A stretch of 64,000 bases of DNA from assembly GCA_007844125.1 (NCBI GenBank), contig CM017558.1, positions 46,882,164 to 46,946,163 of the forward strand, in the 5' to 3' direction. Shown here one piece after another: positions 13,287 through 25,458 of this stretch. Source of the DNA: Sinonovacula constricta (Eukaryota; Mollusca; Bivalvia; Cardiida; Solecurtidae). Every line of letters begins with the position of its first letter. The first letter of the stretch is position 1. The position numbers and the translations under genes are program-made. A model generated the notes under the pieces. That model had not been told where the DNA came from and made no database searches. It saw only the letters and a list, made by a program, of their open reading frames with translations.

Positions 13287-13615
13287 TTCACAGTTCACAG
13301 GGGCTTCACGCTTAGAAAGTCAATTTAAAGTGAAATACGCTTTGCTTATTTATCAATCTCACGTTTGATTACAAACTCAAGCATACACATTTTGACTATG
13401 AAGGATTGAAGTATAGGATGTGCTATCTGAATTATTTCTTGTCAAAGGAAAAATAAAGATTTAATCTCTTAGCTTTTATTTCCTAATATGGAATTGTTTG
13501 TTCAATATTTTTTTCTTTTTAAAAGGTGTCCGATCTTAAATACCCATTTGTTTTTTTCTGAATGGCAAAATTGCACCAGCAATTCTTGGATAATTTAACA
13601 CTGTCTCAAAACTGC

Positions 13616-13828
13616 GTTTTTTTTTTCTGTTTTTTTTTCTTTTCTTTTATTGGCGAGAGTGATGATGGATGGGATATGTCTGAAGTTGTCATGTTTATGT
13701 ATGTATATATATAATGCCCTTTTTTTCAGACGACATCGTTTTTTTTTTGTAGCATGTCTTTGTACTTTATTTACATATGATGTTCATTGTACTCTTCATT
13801 TTGTATGGAGGAAATAAAGATTATAATA
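13616..13828 (+). mobile_element. 5'-truncated LINE 3' end (stub)
   Basis: The block ends tgtatggaggaaataaagat and tataataatt, the usual 3' terminus of several molluscan LINE families (poly(A)-type hexamer, then a short A/T repeat). It starts in a T-run. It replaces about 90 bp found in unit C between ctgtctcaaaa and aatgacgagtagg (about 50640-50715). Only the 3' UTR is present. Confidence 0.5.
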
Positions 13829-14109
13829 ATTGACGAGTAGGGTGTCATGCTTCTTTTTTCTCATATGTGTAAAGCATCAATAAACAGCATTTCAGGGATC
13901 TCTTCAGAGAGGGATGGGGAATGTCTAAGCTGTCATACTGGATAACATCTTTGGCGAGTGGTACAAATTATCTCAATATTGAAGCTGTACTGTATTAAAG
14001 CAACTCCCGAAAGGATAACGATTTATTATTTAGAAGTTTGTTTAATATTATACACTATATTATTTCTTATCAACATTCATTTTCCATACATACGAGATCG
14101 TTATTTTTC

Positions 14110-14119
14110 TTTCACTTTC
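14110..14119 (-). promoter_or_regulatory. ISRE-like box upstream of gene 1
   Basis: TTTCACTTTC on the plus strand reads GAAAGTGAAA on the minus strand. This fits GAAANNGAAA, the consensus bound by interferon regulatory factors. It lies about 2 kb upstream of gene 1, followed by CG and later by caacgtcgtgtta, a context repeated elsewhere in the units. The function is inferred only from the motif. Confidence 0.3.
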
Positions 14120-15261
14120 GCATGCACCATTACTACAGTGATCAAAAAACACAACGTCGTGTTAGAACTTTCAAAACGATGTTTACTGTATTCATTCGGT
14201 TCCTTAAAGTTTTGGCAATATCTTTTCAAATGCAACAAAAATTTATTGTTACATGGAAATATTGCACGAAAAGCCGTTTATTGGTGCGCAGAAACTGTTG
14301 TTAGCAGAAATCACGTCTGTCCTTATTGACAGATTAGCAATGAATGAACATTTAACTTGATTAATTTCACCATGTTTAGTGTGAACTGAGGCAGCCTTCA
14401 ATAGGACTATTAAAACATGTATTCATGCAGTTATTGTGCATTGGTTCCCCAGATCAAGATAACGTTTTGTTACATGAATTAGATAATGGCATCCTCTTGG
14501 ATACCAAGTGTAGGTAGCAGAATGGGGTCAGAAACATTATCATACATACTATTTTAGCATAAAAATGAGAACTATAAATTTAAGATACTACATTCATTCT
14601 GTACTATAAACCTTATACCCGTCACGGCAATATGGTACAACAACAAACAAAATGGTGTCCCATTAAGGCATCCTATCCAACTGGCATCATTTGCGAACAT
14701 ACAAAATTCTTCAAAGTTGGCGTTTTCCGAACGACTGAGACAAAAATAAAAAACAGTACCGACATCATATAAACCCGTTGTATCATTGCCTAGTACCAAA
14801 GATTTGAAACGCTTTTAAATTAAATTCTTACCTTATTTAGTACGTTTTATCCAATTTATGCCCAGAAATCAGAATTTGCTTTTTAAAACAAGTATAGTTT
14901 CCCCCGCGGTTAGAATCCTTAGCGCACAGTTTCGAGGTTTATTTATTTTAGCGTATTCATGATACTCTTCAATTGGAAATAGTGTTTAAGACTCACACTA
15001 TCTATAATCATGGGTATTTCTATAGAAAGCAACGATTGCGCTCATTTTTACAAGAGTATATTTTAACTACTTAATCTTTTGTAGTTAACGGGTTATTAAA
15101 AAGTTTCGCGATAAAGGTTTTTAAGATGGTCACAATTTTTAAAGTCAAAAGCATTGCAGGCAGAAACATTTTGTACTTTATGCAATGTTTGTTTACATAT
15201 TTGCGTTAGTTACACCTTGTATGTTGTTATCAATTTGGGTATTACTTAATACTAGACATGG

Positions 15262-15660
15262 TAGACTGACATCATCATCATCATCATCTGAATCATCTGA
15301 ATCATCTCAGTCTTCATTTGAATCACAGTGATCACCTTCATCACAAATATCATTTTAATCATCTTTATCATCACCCTAATCATTATAATAAACGTCATCA
15401 AGTTTATCACAAATATAATCAATACAATATCGCTATCATCTGGCAATAATATCATCATCAAAATATAATTGACATCATGGTCATCATCTCACCATCGTCA
15501 TTATTATCATCGTCAACAACATCATCAACATCAAAAGTATCGTCAACACAAAGATCGTATTCAAGTTGCAACATCATTATAATCGCACTTATCAGTATCA
15601 CCATCGTAGTTGTAATCATCATTATCAATATTTTCATTATCATCACAACTAACGACGCTG
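15262..15660. repeat. CAT/ATC-rich block upstream of gene 1
   Basis: Imperfect catcat repeats with interruptions lie 420-820 bp upstream of gene 1. The matching block in unit C is at 52508-52860; unit B has lost it. Open frames here (Met/Ile-rich or Ser-rich) are products of the repeat. Confidence 0.85.
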
Positions 15661-16070
15661 CAAACTATCTAGTTTTGTTGCTTAGTTATTGTTCGGTGTC
15701 AATATACTTATGACTTATTTGAAGCCAAACATAGACGATAATGAACAAAACAATATTGAGTCGATTAATGCCACTATTCCAGGAGTATACGTATTATAAG
15801 TGAAACACCAGCTCAGCAATATTTTAGTGATGTAACTGTGAGCAGTTCTCCTATGTCTTTTATTCTTTGGAATACGTTCCTCTCCAAAATAAAAATAAAA
15901 ATAGATTCTAGATTGTGCCGTAAAATACCTAGTTTAGTTAGCTATCGATTCTAATAGTCCATGTACTCGATATTTTTGAAATGTGAAGCAGTAGTACTCC
16001 GATGTAAGTCTTCCATGTCTACTATTACAACCTTTGATTGATCTCACAATAAAGGTTTTCATTGTGTTGT

Positions 16071-16080
16071 AGGTTAGACG
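16071..16080 (+). promoter_or_regulatory. Conserved 3' splice-site-like signal before gene 1
   Basis: A T-rich tract ends in ttgttgtAG, and the next eight bases (gttagacg) lead into the ATG. Genes 2 and 3 have the same arrangement (ctgcAG at 25445-25450 and ttgcAG at 53287-53292, each followed by gttaga and two bases before ATG). A 5' UTR intron spliced here would place the whole CDS in one exon. The string AGGTTAGA could also be read as a weak 5' splice site, so transcript data are needed. Confidence 0.5.
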
Positions 16081-17307
16081 ATGTTTGATAAAATCCAAAG
16101 ACGTTTGATACTGGGATTACTCCTGATACCGGCTGTGCTGGGTGCCAATCCATTTAACGACATCGAACGCTACACATTAATCTACGACCACGGCTACGAT
16201 ACATTGCTTCCTGTGTTCGAATCTCTCAGACAATATGGTAAAAACGAGGTCTTGCGTGCCAACAGTACGCAAATAAAGCAGTACCTGGTGGCGGCAGTGC
16301 TGACCGAACACGAGTACAACAGTGCCACTAACTGGTCCAATACGAGTCTCGATCTACTGGAGAAGGATGGCCGAGTTAAGACATATATAAATGAAAACAG
16401 GGGTGCCCAGAAATCGTATCATGGGGAAATGATGTTTCTAAACGATCCTACTGAGCTACCGTCCATGGTTAATAAATTACGCAATAATACAGACACAACA
16501 CCATACATTATCTTATATAGCTACTACATCCCATGTGCAAATATCAGTCGACTGAAATATTCTTGCTCTGAGGAACTTGCTAGTTTTTCCAACAGTTTCC
16601 GCTACCCAATGTTTATTGCATTTTCTAAGATTTTTACCCAGACAGACCCGGATTTGGCTATGAATAATTTGCAACTGGCCAGCACTATAAATGTCTTTTT
16701 AAGGGAGGACCAATCTAAGTATCCGCGAATCTACTACAGGCCTGCACAAGAACTCTCCGAGAGTGACACCTTCCAAAGCCTCTTCAGCCAATGTCTAACT
16801 GATATGGGAGTCTCGAGATGTGGTGATAGAGTCGTTGACGATACCTTAAAGGCAATTTATGTTAACAGGGCAGTTTATGAATGTACAAAGGACAGCACCA
16901 ACAGAGGAATGCTCACTAGAAGCAACAGAAAGCAGTTCATCGATTGTTTTAATGACTTTATTGACAATTGTTCGGTTTGTATCGATTGTTCTAAACGAGA
17001 AATTCTTGTACGGAATGTTTTCAAGTTCTGCGCTGGAGACGTGTTAAGACTTGGCCTAGCTTTTGGACAAGCAAGGTATCTACAGGACACATCGTGGAAC
17101 AGGACTGATGGCCCTTGGAAATATATTGTGTCAAAGCCTGTTGACGACAATAGGCTTCCAGTGTTACCGTGTAACGTTCGCGAAAACGTGATCAATGATT
17201 GCTTGAAAGCACTTCAAAGTCCAAAACTACATCCGGGGGAATGGGAGAATCTTTTTCACGAACTTAAAGGCACATTTAAAGATATGAAGAAAAAAGTATT
17301 TAACTAA
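16081..17307 (+). CDS. Secreted deaminase-like protein, gene 1 (intact)
   Basis: An uninterrupted 408-residue ORF. Residues 1-21 form a classic signal peptide (basic start, then a Leu/Ile-rich core ending AVLG). Residues 113-117 read YHGEM, and residues 143-162 hold a hydrophobic strand followed by PC (151-152) and C162. His114, Cys152 and Cys162 fit the zinc ligands of the cytidine deaminase fold, and Glu116 its proton-shuttle glutamate. The strand after it (YPMFIAF, 175-181), a helix and another strand (RIYY) also fit the fold. PC-x9-C is wider than the usual PC-x2-4-C. The C-terminal half is Cys-rich (ten further Cys from 238 to 374), and there are six N-glycosylation sequons (61, 84, 87, 135, 154, 340), so an extracellular, disulphide-bonded protein is likely. 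It resembles the secreted AID/APOBEC-like (SNAD-type) metazoan deaminases in architecture, but family membership and activity are inferred. A 3' splice-site-like signal lies 8 nt before the ATG and a poly(A) signal 274 nt after the stop. Confidence 0.85.
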   Translation: MFDKIQRRLILGLLLIPAVLGANPFNDIERYTLIYDHGYDTLLPVFESLRQYGKNEVLRANSTQIKQYLVAAVLTEHEYNSATNWSNTSLDLLEKDGRVKTYINENRGAQKSYHGEMMFLNDPTELPSMVNKLRNNTDTTPYIILYSYYIPCANISRLKYSCSEELASFSNSFRYPMFIAFSKIFTQTDPDLAMNNLQLASTINVFLREDQSKYPRIYYRPAQELSESDTFQSLFSQCLTDMGVSRCGDRVVDDTLKAIYVNRAVYECTKDSTNRGMLTRSNRKQFIDCFNDFIDNCSVCIDCSKREILVRNVFKFCAGDVLRLGLAFGQARYLQDTSWNRTDGPWKYIVSKPVDDNRLPVLPCNVRENVINDCLKALQSPKLHPGEWENLFHELKGTFKDMKKKVFN

Positions 17308-17580
17308 TGAAACAAAGTGAATTTACGCTATCAGTGAAAGCTTATGTCCGGATCTCCTCTCATCCTCTCAAATGGCAACCATAGATGTAAATATGCAGCC
17401 ATAGTTACTGTAATAATTTAGAAGTTGGTGTTAAACATGGAAGTCTTAGTAGATGTAAATATTATGGAACGGGCCAATTTATGACTCCATTACTCTACAT
17501 ATACAGGCGCATCATATGTCTTTGTGAGCAACATACCTTTTATCTATAGTATATTAGTTCCCGAATTTTCGAAAACTGCC

Positions 17581-17586
17581 AATAAA
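17581..17586 (+). terminator. Poly(A) signal AATAAA, gene 1
   Basis: A canonical AATAAA lies 274 nt after the stop codon, followed by a T/G-rich stretch (gcattggttattttatgtgttttgct), which is the expected layout of a cleavage site. The matching position in genes 2 and 3 reads ctaagaga/ctaagaaa, so the hexamer is not present there. Confidence 0.6.
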
Positions 17587-19514
17587 GGCATTGGTTATTT
17601 TATGTGTTTTGCTGTTTTTTGAAACTAAACGAAATTAAATGAAAAATAATGAACACATTCTTTTTTAAAGTAAAAACTAAAACGTTAAAATTCATCAAAA
17701 CTTGCATTAGAAACAAAGGTCTCTTATTTAAAAGTTGAGCACGCAACGTCTAGATCATTCAGGCAAATGAAATACTTTAGCCATTTATTAATACTGTTCG
17801 TTTACAGTATTTTTATTTGAATACCTTTGCCATATTTTGTAAAGGAATTGTCAAGTTTTTTATCTTTAGTCCGTTAATAACATTACAAATGGCGTTTGTT
17901 AAAATCATGAAAAGAATACAAGAATAACTGCATGAAGACCCGGACTTTCAATACACAATAGAAAATGTCGTTAAATGTCAATGTCCTTTTTGCATCAGTT
18001 CCGAATATGCATATCGAGTTTCGTTTATTTTAGCAATTTAACCAACTGGCAAACATGACGTCCCTTAACCACACCCCAATCGAACACCGATAGTACGCGC
18101 TTGTTATTTCTGTCAGTTGCAAATGATATATAGCAATCATGCAGATTAACTGTTATAAAAAGCTGATCAACGACACTTACGTTCTTACTAACACTGGTAC
18201 ACTGTTTCCAACACATACACGCTGCAATGACAATAAAAGTTAATGATTGGTGGTATTTTTTATAATTGACTTGTGTTGTGATGTGGTTCAAGTTTGCTTT
18301 TGTTTTTTAATTGCAAATCACGTATTACTTATCATTAAGGTCGTATATATATTTAAATTAACTCTTTTTCATATTTCTGTAATCTGTAAAATGGAAACGG
18401 GTTTTATCTAGATAAAAGGTGTATGCACATTGCATATAAATTGCATATTCAGCGTACATGTCTTTCTTGAAACTGACTGGGTTGTATATATTCCATATCC
18501 TACCATTTTTCTGCAGCACAGCCGGTCAAGAAGTAGGGAAAAGAATCACAGTAAGGTGTGCATCAGTTTGAGTCGTTGTGATGTATATACCTGTTTCTTG
18601 TTAGAAACATTTTCAGTTCCCAGTGTAAAGTTCGCAGAAGCTGACCGGTAATTTGTCCTTACCGTATTTAATCACGTCTAATGTCTTGATTTTTACCCTT
18701 GTAACAAAGCTAAATATTTGTTTGATCTAGAAGCACATTCAAATGCTTTAAATGGTATTATTTTAACATTCGATTTCAAAAGTCAGCTTGACATATGCTC
18801 AGAGGAAACGATCTGCAACATTCGAGTAAGAGATCATAAATCATACTGTTTCTATGGAGTTCACGAGAACTTCAGAGAACAATAATCTCTTGCAGCGCAT
18901 ACCAAAATACTATTGAATGGCAGTCGAACAGGATTTAAATGTTACTATTCTGCTTTCCATAGATTGTAAGTGGTATTATAATTATGGTTTTATTTCAATG
19001 AGACAGACTCGGGGATTGTTTAACATGCTAAGAACATTTTAACATATAATCATTAAAAACACGCTCACATTGACACCGACTTTGATGTAAGTTCACCAGT
19101 TTAAACTAGACGTAGGTAAAGCTAATTGTACCGCAAACTTGAGAACTATATAAAATGCGAATTAATTCATGAACCTCTCGGTCATATATAGGGTATTAAA
19201 AGTCAATTAGAATTAAAGTATAAAATATGGCTATCCATATACCTTAAAGATAAAACCATCAAAGTAAGGCACGAAAAGTATACTTCAATTTTGAGGCTAT
19301 AAGGGAAACTTAAAATAATCATAAGCTGAGATTTAAAAATATTGTATTAGAAAAAGCAAAAGTGGGCAAGTAATTTAGGCTTTGTGAGTCACCTAAATAA
19401 ACTTCAGACAATAGTTTTCAGCAACATATGGACTCAGGTACATGTTATCACTTTTCAAAATCTATCGTATTAGATTGCTACGACAAGGTTAAATTTTAGG
19501 CATTATATTTGGGG

Positions 19515-20605
<1,091 letters not shown>

Positions 20606-20623
<18 letters not shown>

Positions 20624-20842
20624 TCCTCTGTTTATTATGTTGTATATAAATTTTGATTTTGCGAGATATATTGCAGAATAATAACAAAACATCTCGCATT
20701 CCCCTTCCTCACACCACCGTCGAAGACAAAGTGGACAAATGACGTGACTACTTGATACATTTAAGAAAACAAATAGCGAACTGTTATCTCTGTAACCTAA
20801 ACCTGTTTTAACCACCACAGTCGATATGTTTGCCCGTTCCAT
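20606..20842 (-). other. Small Cys-containing ORF shared by B and D (B copy)
   Basis: This 78-codon minus-strand ORF and the one at 60939-61166 share LFVFLNVSS, ICPLCLRRWCE and an MFCYYSAIY-AKSKFIY stretch. The main length difference between them in the shared part is 21 bp, which preserves frame. It has no signal peptide and no family was recognised. Since B and D are recent duplicates, conservation alone does not prove coding. Confidence 0.2.
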
Positions 20843-21242
20843 TAGAATAACTAAATGTTGTTGTTGTTTTTATTTCGTGCAATGTATTGCTTCAGAAACT
20901 GTCCCATTTACATTTTACTGGCTTACGTATGTATTTGTGTAGTGATCTTTAACATTTAACTATAGATTTTGCGAAAATATGAAATCTTTGCTTTTTAAGT
21001 TTTACTTTCGTTGGCACAAGAAATTGCATTTTTCAGAAAACACAACGTCGTATACGAGTTGTACCTTAAATTTTGGCAGCAAACTGGGGTCAGAAAATCT
21101 AACACACAAACTCTTGAAGCATAAAGTTGATCAATTTTAACTTATTTACTGCAAACATTCGGTAGCTTTCATAGAGTTATGCTACAGCAAATATAATGTA
21201 AACCAATCGATCCATTGTGAACATTTAAAAATCTTTAAAATA

Positions 21243-22108
21243 CAGTAAAACCTCTCGAAGCGGCACCTCTAAGCAGCGGCTACCTCTAAGCGGCGGCAGT
21301 TAAATTCTCCCCCCCCCCAGTAGTTTTCAGCGCATTTTAACCTATAAGCAGTAACTCGAAGCGGTAAGCTGTCGCGTAAATCTCTTCCCTGAGGCTAGTT
21401 TAACCCCTGCGTAGCAACACCGGTGCAGCTATTTTTAGAACAGTCTGTCGCGTGCACCAGAAATGTCACGCGGTCGGCTGATCACTGCTTGTACCCTGTT
21501 GAGAAGGTGTTAATTGGAATCAAGTTGCAGTTGGACTGGAAACCAGCTGCATGCTACAAACATGCCGTTGTAGATCTAGGGTATTGCGGGAACGTGTGAA
21601 AGAAGTGTCAACTATTGATGATGTTAACGAGTTGGTTTGTTTTCTTTATTTGATCGAAAGATTACAAGATATTACTGTATTGATTGCTTACTTAAAAAGA
21701 TGTTTACGTTAAGTGCTTAATGCAAACTGTCATTGTTTTAGGATGTCTGACTATAAATTCGATTTTTAAATGGTAAATCAGTCTTTGCATGACTCAATAC
21801 TGGAATACTGGTCATTTTGTCTTCAAATGTCTTATAAAAATGATTACCTTACGTTAGAGCAGAGTGTTACTGCAATTAAGTTTAGAACAAGGAAGGTCAG
21901 CACAGTCTATTGCTACTGAGTTGGGCTGCGGCAGAACTCAGATAAAGGTCCGTTACTGACGATATTGTTTTTGTAATAGACAAGCAAATGCTGATTGCCT
22001 AAAGTACACATTTTTTCTCGTCTCATTTAAACCTCTGAGCAGCAACACCTCTCAGCAGCAACACTTTTTCTTGCCTCCGCCAGATGTTGCTGTGGAGAGG
22101 TTTTACTG
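21243..22108. mobile_element. 866-bp pogo/Tigger-like DNA transposon
   Basis: The terminal inverted repeats are cagtaaaacctctc (21243-21256) and, at the right end, gagaggttttactg (22095-22108), flanked by TA on both sides (21241-21242, 22109-22110). Unit D has the empty site (caaatacatttcattt near 61575). Near 21852-21950 a broken frame reads LEQSVTAIK then, shifted, LEQGRSAQSIATELGCGRTQ, which matches the N-terminal psq-type helix-turn-helix of pogo/Tigger transposases. The DDE domain is missing, so this is an internally deleted, non-autonomous copy. A C10 run lies at about 21310. Confidence 0.9.
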
Positions 22109-22773
22109 TACATCTCTTTTAATTTTCAGAACAATTGACATGCAAAAGAAGTCCTTTTTATCATTGTCAAATACCAGACGTTTGAAACGTTTTTATTTCA
22201 ACTTATCTGGAGGAAAAACACACACAAACGCATTAAAAAAGAGTCATTTTTGCAAAACAGGATGTGTACAATAAAACATGTTATTGGTTTTAAAATAAAT
22301 ATTCTATTAATAAATATTCAGAATTTAATGTGAATACCCTTTATATATTTACCAAAACAACTATGCGTTTAGGTTAAACACTTAAACCTGACTAGACAAA
22401 CGATTGTGTCCTCATATGGGTTTCCTTTTAGGGGTCGATGTATTAAAGGATAACTTATTATAAATAAATAATACTTACCTATTTTAAATGGTGCTTTAGT
22501 ATTGTTAACGTAAACGTTAGTAGTAGTAAGAACATGTGCAATATTGAAATTTACATTAAAATAAATCATTCGCAGAGAACGGTATCAAGAGTGAACTCTG
22601 TACTGCGACTAAATAAAGAGATGCTTACACGACAGTTTTCATATGCTAATAAACCCTAACAAGAGGTTATTCTCTAAAATTATCATTTTAGACAATTCGT
22701 TCAATGGAGTGTCTGCTTTAATTAATTTGTAGAAAACACTTGATATATTTCATTTTTATTCAATTCTTACATG

Positions 22774-23100
22774 TTATACGTTCGAATCAAAATTAAAGCA
22801 CAATATGTACAAGAACTCCTCACAAGTGAGCATATAGCTCTGTAACACCGATTTAAGCACTCCAGTCGGTCCATATTGCCGGTCCATATTGCCGACTGAC
22901 CGTTCCATAGCTGTATGATAAATAATCACAGATTTGTTCTTACTGTTACTTTGGCTTGCATGTGAATACCTTTGTCCTGTTTTTTTTCTAATTTTGTATA
23001 TGTTGCAATGCTCATAGGACAGACATATTTCCTTATTCATTATTACAACAATGTTACCTGTGCAGAGTGGCGGTCGTTGTCATTTAATTCATCCTACAAG
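22774..23100 (+). repeat. Dispersed repeat related to the RT element 3' region (B copy)
   Basis: It contains tattgccgactgaccgttcc and later gcagagtggcggtcgt and attcatcctacaaggattg. On the opposite strand this reads as the ggaacggtcagtcggcaa block seen at 45680, 34400 and 36090. It is shared with D (62341-62700), so it predates the B/D split. Confidence 0.6.
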
Positions 23101-23879
23101 GATTGATACGTGTATTTTTCTTTGATAGACATTGGGCTTTGGTTCCTCAATTCCATCTACACATGAACTTGATATACCACGTCTTATCTGATTATTCTTT
23201 GTCTTGATTCAGAAAGAAAATTTCATTAACAATAAACAATTTTGCATAGTTCTTCTAATAGAAACAATACGTCTCTCATTCCTAATCCCATTTGAAAATT
23301 GTTTTTAATTGCGCCCCTACTTTCGTATGTTATCATTCGTCTAAGAAAACGTCAGTGCTCTGGCATTTTTTATTCAAATATATGTTTTTCTCATCATCGC
23401 TTGCATTTGAGAAACCCCTCAGGAAATGCGAGATTAGAGCTCTGTAAAACGGGTAAAGCTCGTATAAGTTCTCGAAGAAAACTAAATGCATCTAATCAGT
23501 TCAAAGTAGTTTCGGCGCATGTTGCCAGTGCTGCACTGTTTTTATTTCTCATTAAACAAAACATTTATCACAGATTTTTCTCAAAATCCGATCCGATCCG
23601 TAACTATTGATGTATTGTCGATTTGATTCAGTCAGTTGACAATCGGTCAATACAAATTTATTTAAAATCCACTAACATAGCAAATATATAACACCATTTT
23701 ATAGTCTAGCCCTAAGTCGCATTTGGCGTCACTATTAATACATAGTCATTATAAATTAGACACCACAGTTTTAAATTTCACAATATAACATGTGGGCGTT
23801 TTGTCATTTTTTTAAGATTGCCGTTAGTCAGTTTATCTTCTCAATCACTGACTATAACTTTCGGTATATACACATACTT

Positions 23880-23884
<5 letters not shown>

Positions 23885-23972
<88 letters not shown>
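23885..23972. repeat. (AT)44 microsatellite
   Basis: A perfect AT tract of 88 bp, about 1.5 kb upstream of gene 2. It is absent from unit C at the same place (about 49915). Confidence 0.97.
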
Positions 23973-23974
<2 letters not shown>

Positions 23975-24034
23975 CACAAATAAACACAGCGTCATCCAAT
24001 ATTTTCCAAAAATACAAAAACGCCGTTTCTCTAT

Positions 24035-24044
24035 TTTCACTTTC
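24035..24044 (-). promoter_or_regulatory. ISRE-like box upstream of gene 2
   Basis: The same TTTCACTTTC string, about 1.4 kb upstream of gene 2, followed by gtagg as at 44145 and 49990. Confidence 0.3.
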
Positions 24045-25074
24045 GTAGGAAAACATATACAGTGTACAACTCCAGCCCGTTCTAAATATAAACTTAAAAT
24101 TTATAGAATAAGTCAGATGTTCAGCTCACAGCTCGCAGCGGCTACACGCTTAGGACAGACACGCAAGTCAATTTAACGTGAAATACTCTTTGCTTATTTA
24201 TCAACACATCGTTTATATTATAAACTATACTTAAACACACACATTTTGGCTATAAAGGATTGCAGCATAAGAGGAGCTTACTGAATCGTTTCTTGTCAAA
24301 GAAAAGTAAGCATTAAATCTCTTAACATTTATTTGCTAATTTGGAATTGTTTGTTTAAGATTTAGTTTCCTTTTTAGAACCTGACCTATCTCTAATAGCC
24401 ATTTTGATTTTTTAATGACAGAAATGCACAAGCTATTCTAGAATAAGTTTAAACTGACTCAATAAAAATAAAGGCACTTAAAAGATGATATCAATTTCTA
24501 CTCAGTACAAATTGATATTCGCTTAAGAGAGCTAAGCTGTATAAAATCTGGTTAAACTCAAGCCAATATCTGTTTTATTTCACTGTAACTAAATATATAT
24601 ATTATATATACTATGTCTTATAAAGGCATTCTATCCAACTAGCATCATTTGAGAACATACAACATCGTTAAAAGCGGGCGTATTTCCGAACGACTGTGAC
24701 ACAAAGAACCGACGCCATATTGACGCCATATAAACCCTTCGTATCATTGTCAAATACCAAAGGGTTGAAACGCTTATAAATTAAACATTTCGGTGGAAAA
24801 TCCGAAACAGATGGACTTTTTTTAAGCATTTCGTTGTGAATAGACCTGGTAGATATGATACAATATATTGACAACAACTTCTCTAGAAACTTTCAGAGGA
24901 ATTATTTATTTGTTATTGACTTCTTTCTGTGATAAACAACGGTCATAATGAAGTGATAGGCAGCAGGGTATATGTTTGTCAAGTTATTGTTTAAGCTTGT
25001 TGGAATGATTGGTACATATTTGTCGTGTCTTGGACAGGGCATTAAGGAAGCATGTCAACCAGAAAATATGGGAT

Positions 25075-25190
25075 TGTTTTGTTGTTGCTGCTTCTGCTAC
25101 TGTTGCTGCCTTTGATTTTGTTGTTCTTGGTATTGATCTTATTATTGTTGTTATTGATGGTGATGATGATTGGGTTACGGCTATGAATGT
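25075..25190. repeat. GTT/GCT-rich block upstream of gene 2
   Basis: It follows the shared sequence cgtgtcttggacagggcatt. The same arrangement occurs at 51745-51850 in C and at 41120-41360 in a relic. The short ORF that starts ATGGTACATATTTGTCG-like in all three (MV-ICRVLDR-LRKHV) diverges into repeat-derived residues and is probably not coding. Confidence 0.7.
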
Positions 25191-25444
25191 AGATTAATGT
25201 TTTGCATTTGGTTATTATTTAGAAACAGATACCTACATTAACACAACAAAACAAACATTTTAAGTAAGAACATCATTCTCCTTAGTGTAACAGATTTGAA
25301 ATATTTAATTATTTTTAATTGAGAGGCAGGTGTCAAATTGAAATATTAGTACTCCGATGTCCAATCTCGTGCTCTGATGTTTGTTTACCATGTCTACTAT
25401 TATATCCTTCGGTAGATCTCTGAAACAAAGAATCTTTTGTTATG

Positions 25445-25458
25445 CTGCAGGTTAGATA
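25445..25458 (+). promoter_or_regulatory. 3' splice-site-like signal before gene 2
   Basis: The sequence ctgcag followed by gttagata precedes the start codon directly, at the same eight-base spacing as in genes 1 and 3. It is probably the acceptor of a 5' UTR intron. Confidence 0.5.

Noticed and set aside
15252..15713. Met/Ile- and Asp-rich ORFs over CAT-rich blocks (also 52531-52987)
   Set aside because: Products of trinucleotide repeats; no conserved frame between units A and C.
23790..24176. Tyr-Ile repeat ORFs over the (AT)44 tract
   Set aside because: Microsatellite translations.
25009..25197. Short ORF MV-ICRVLDR-LRKHV shared by 25009, 41048 and 51680
   Set aside because: Conserved only at the start, where the DNA itself is duplicated; the rest is translated GTT/GCT repeat.
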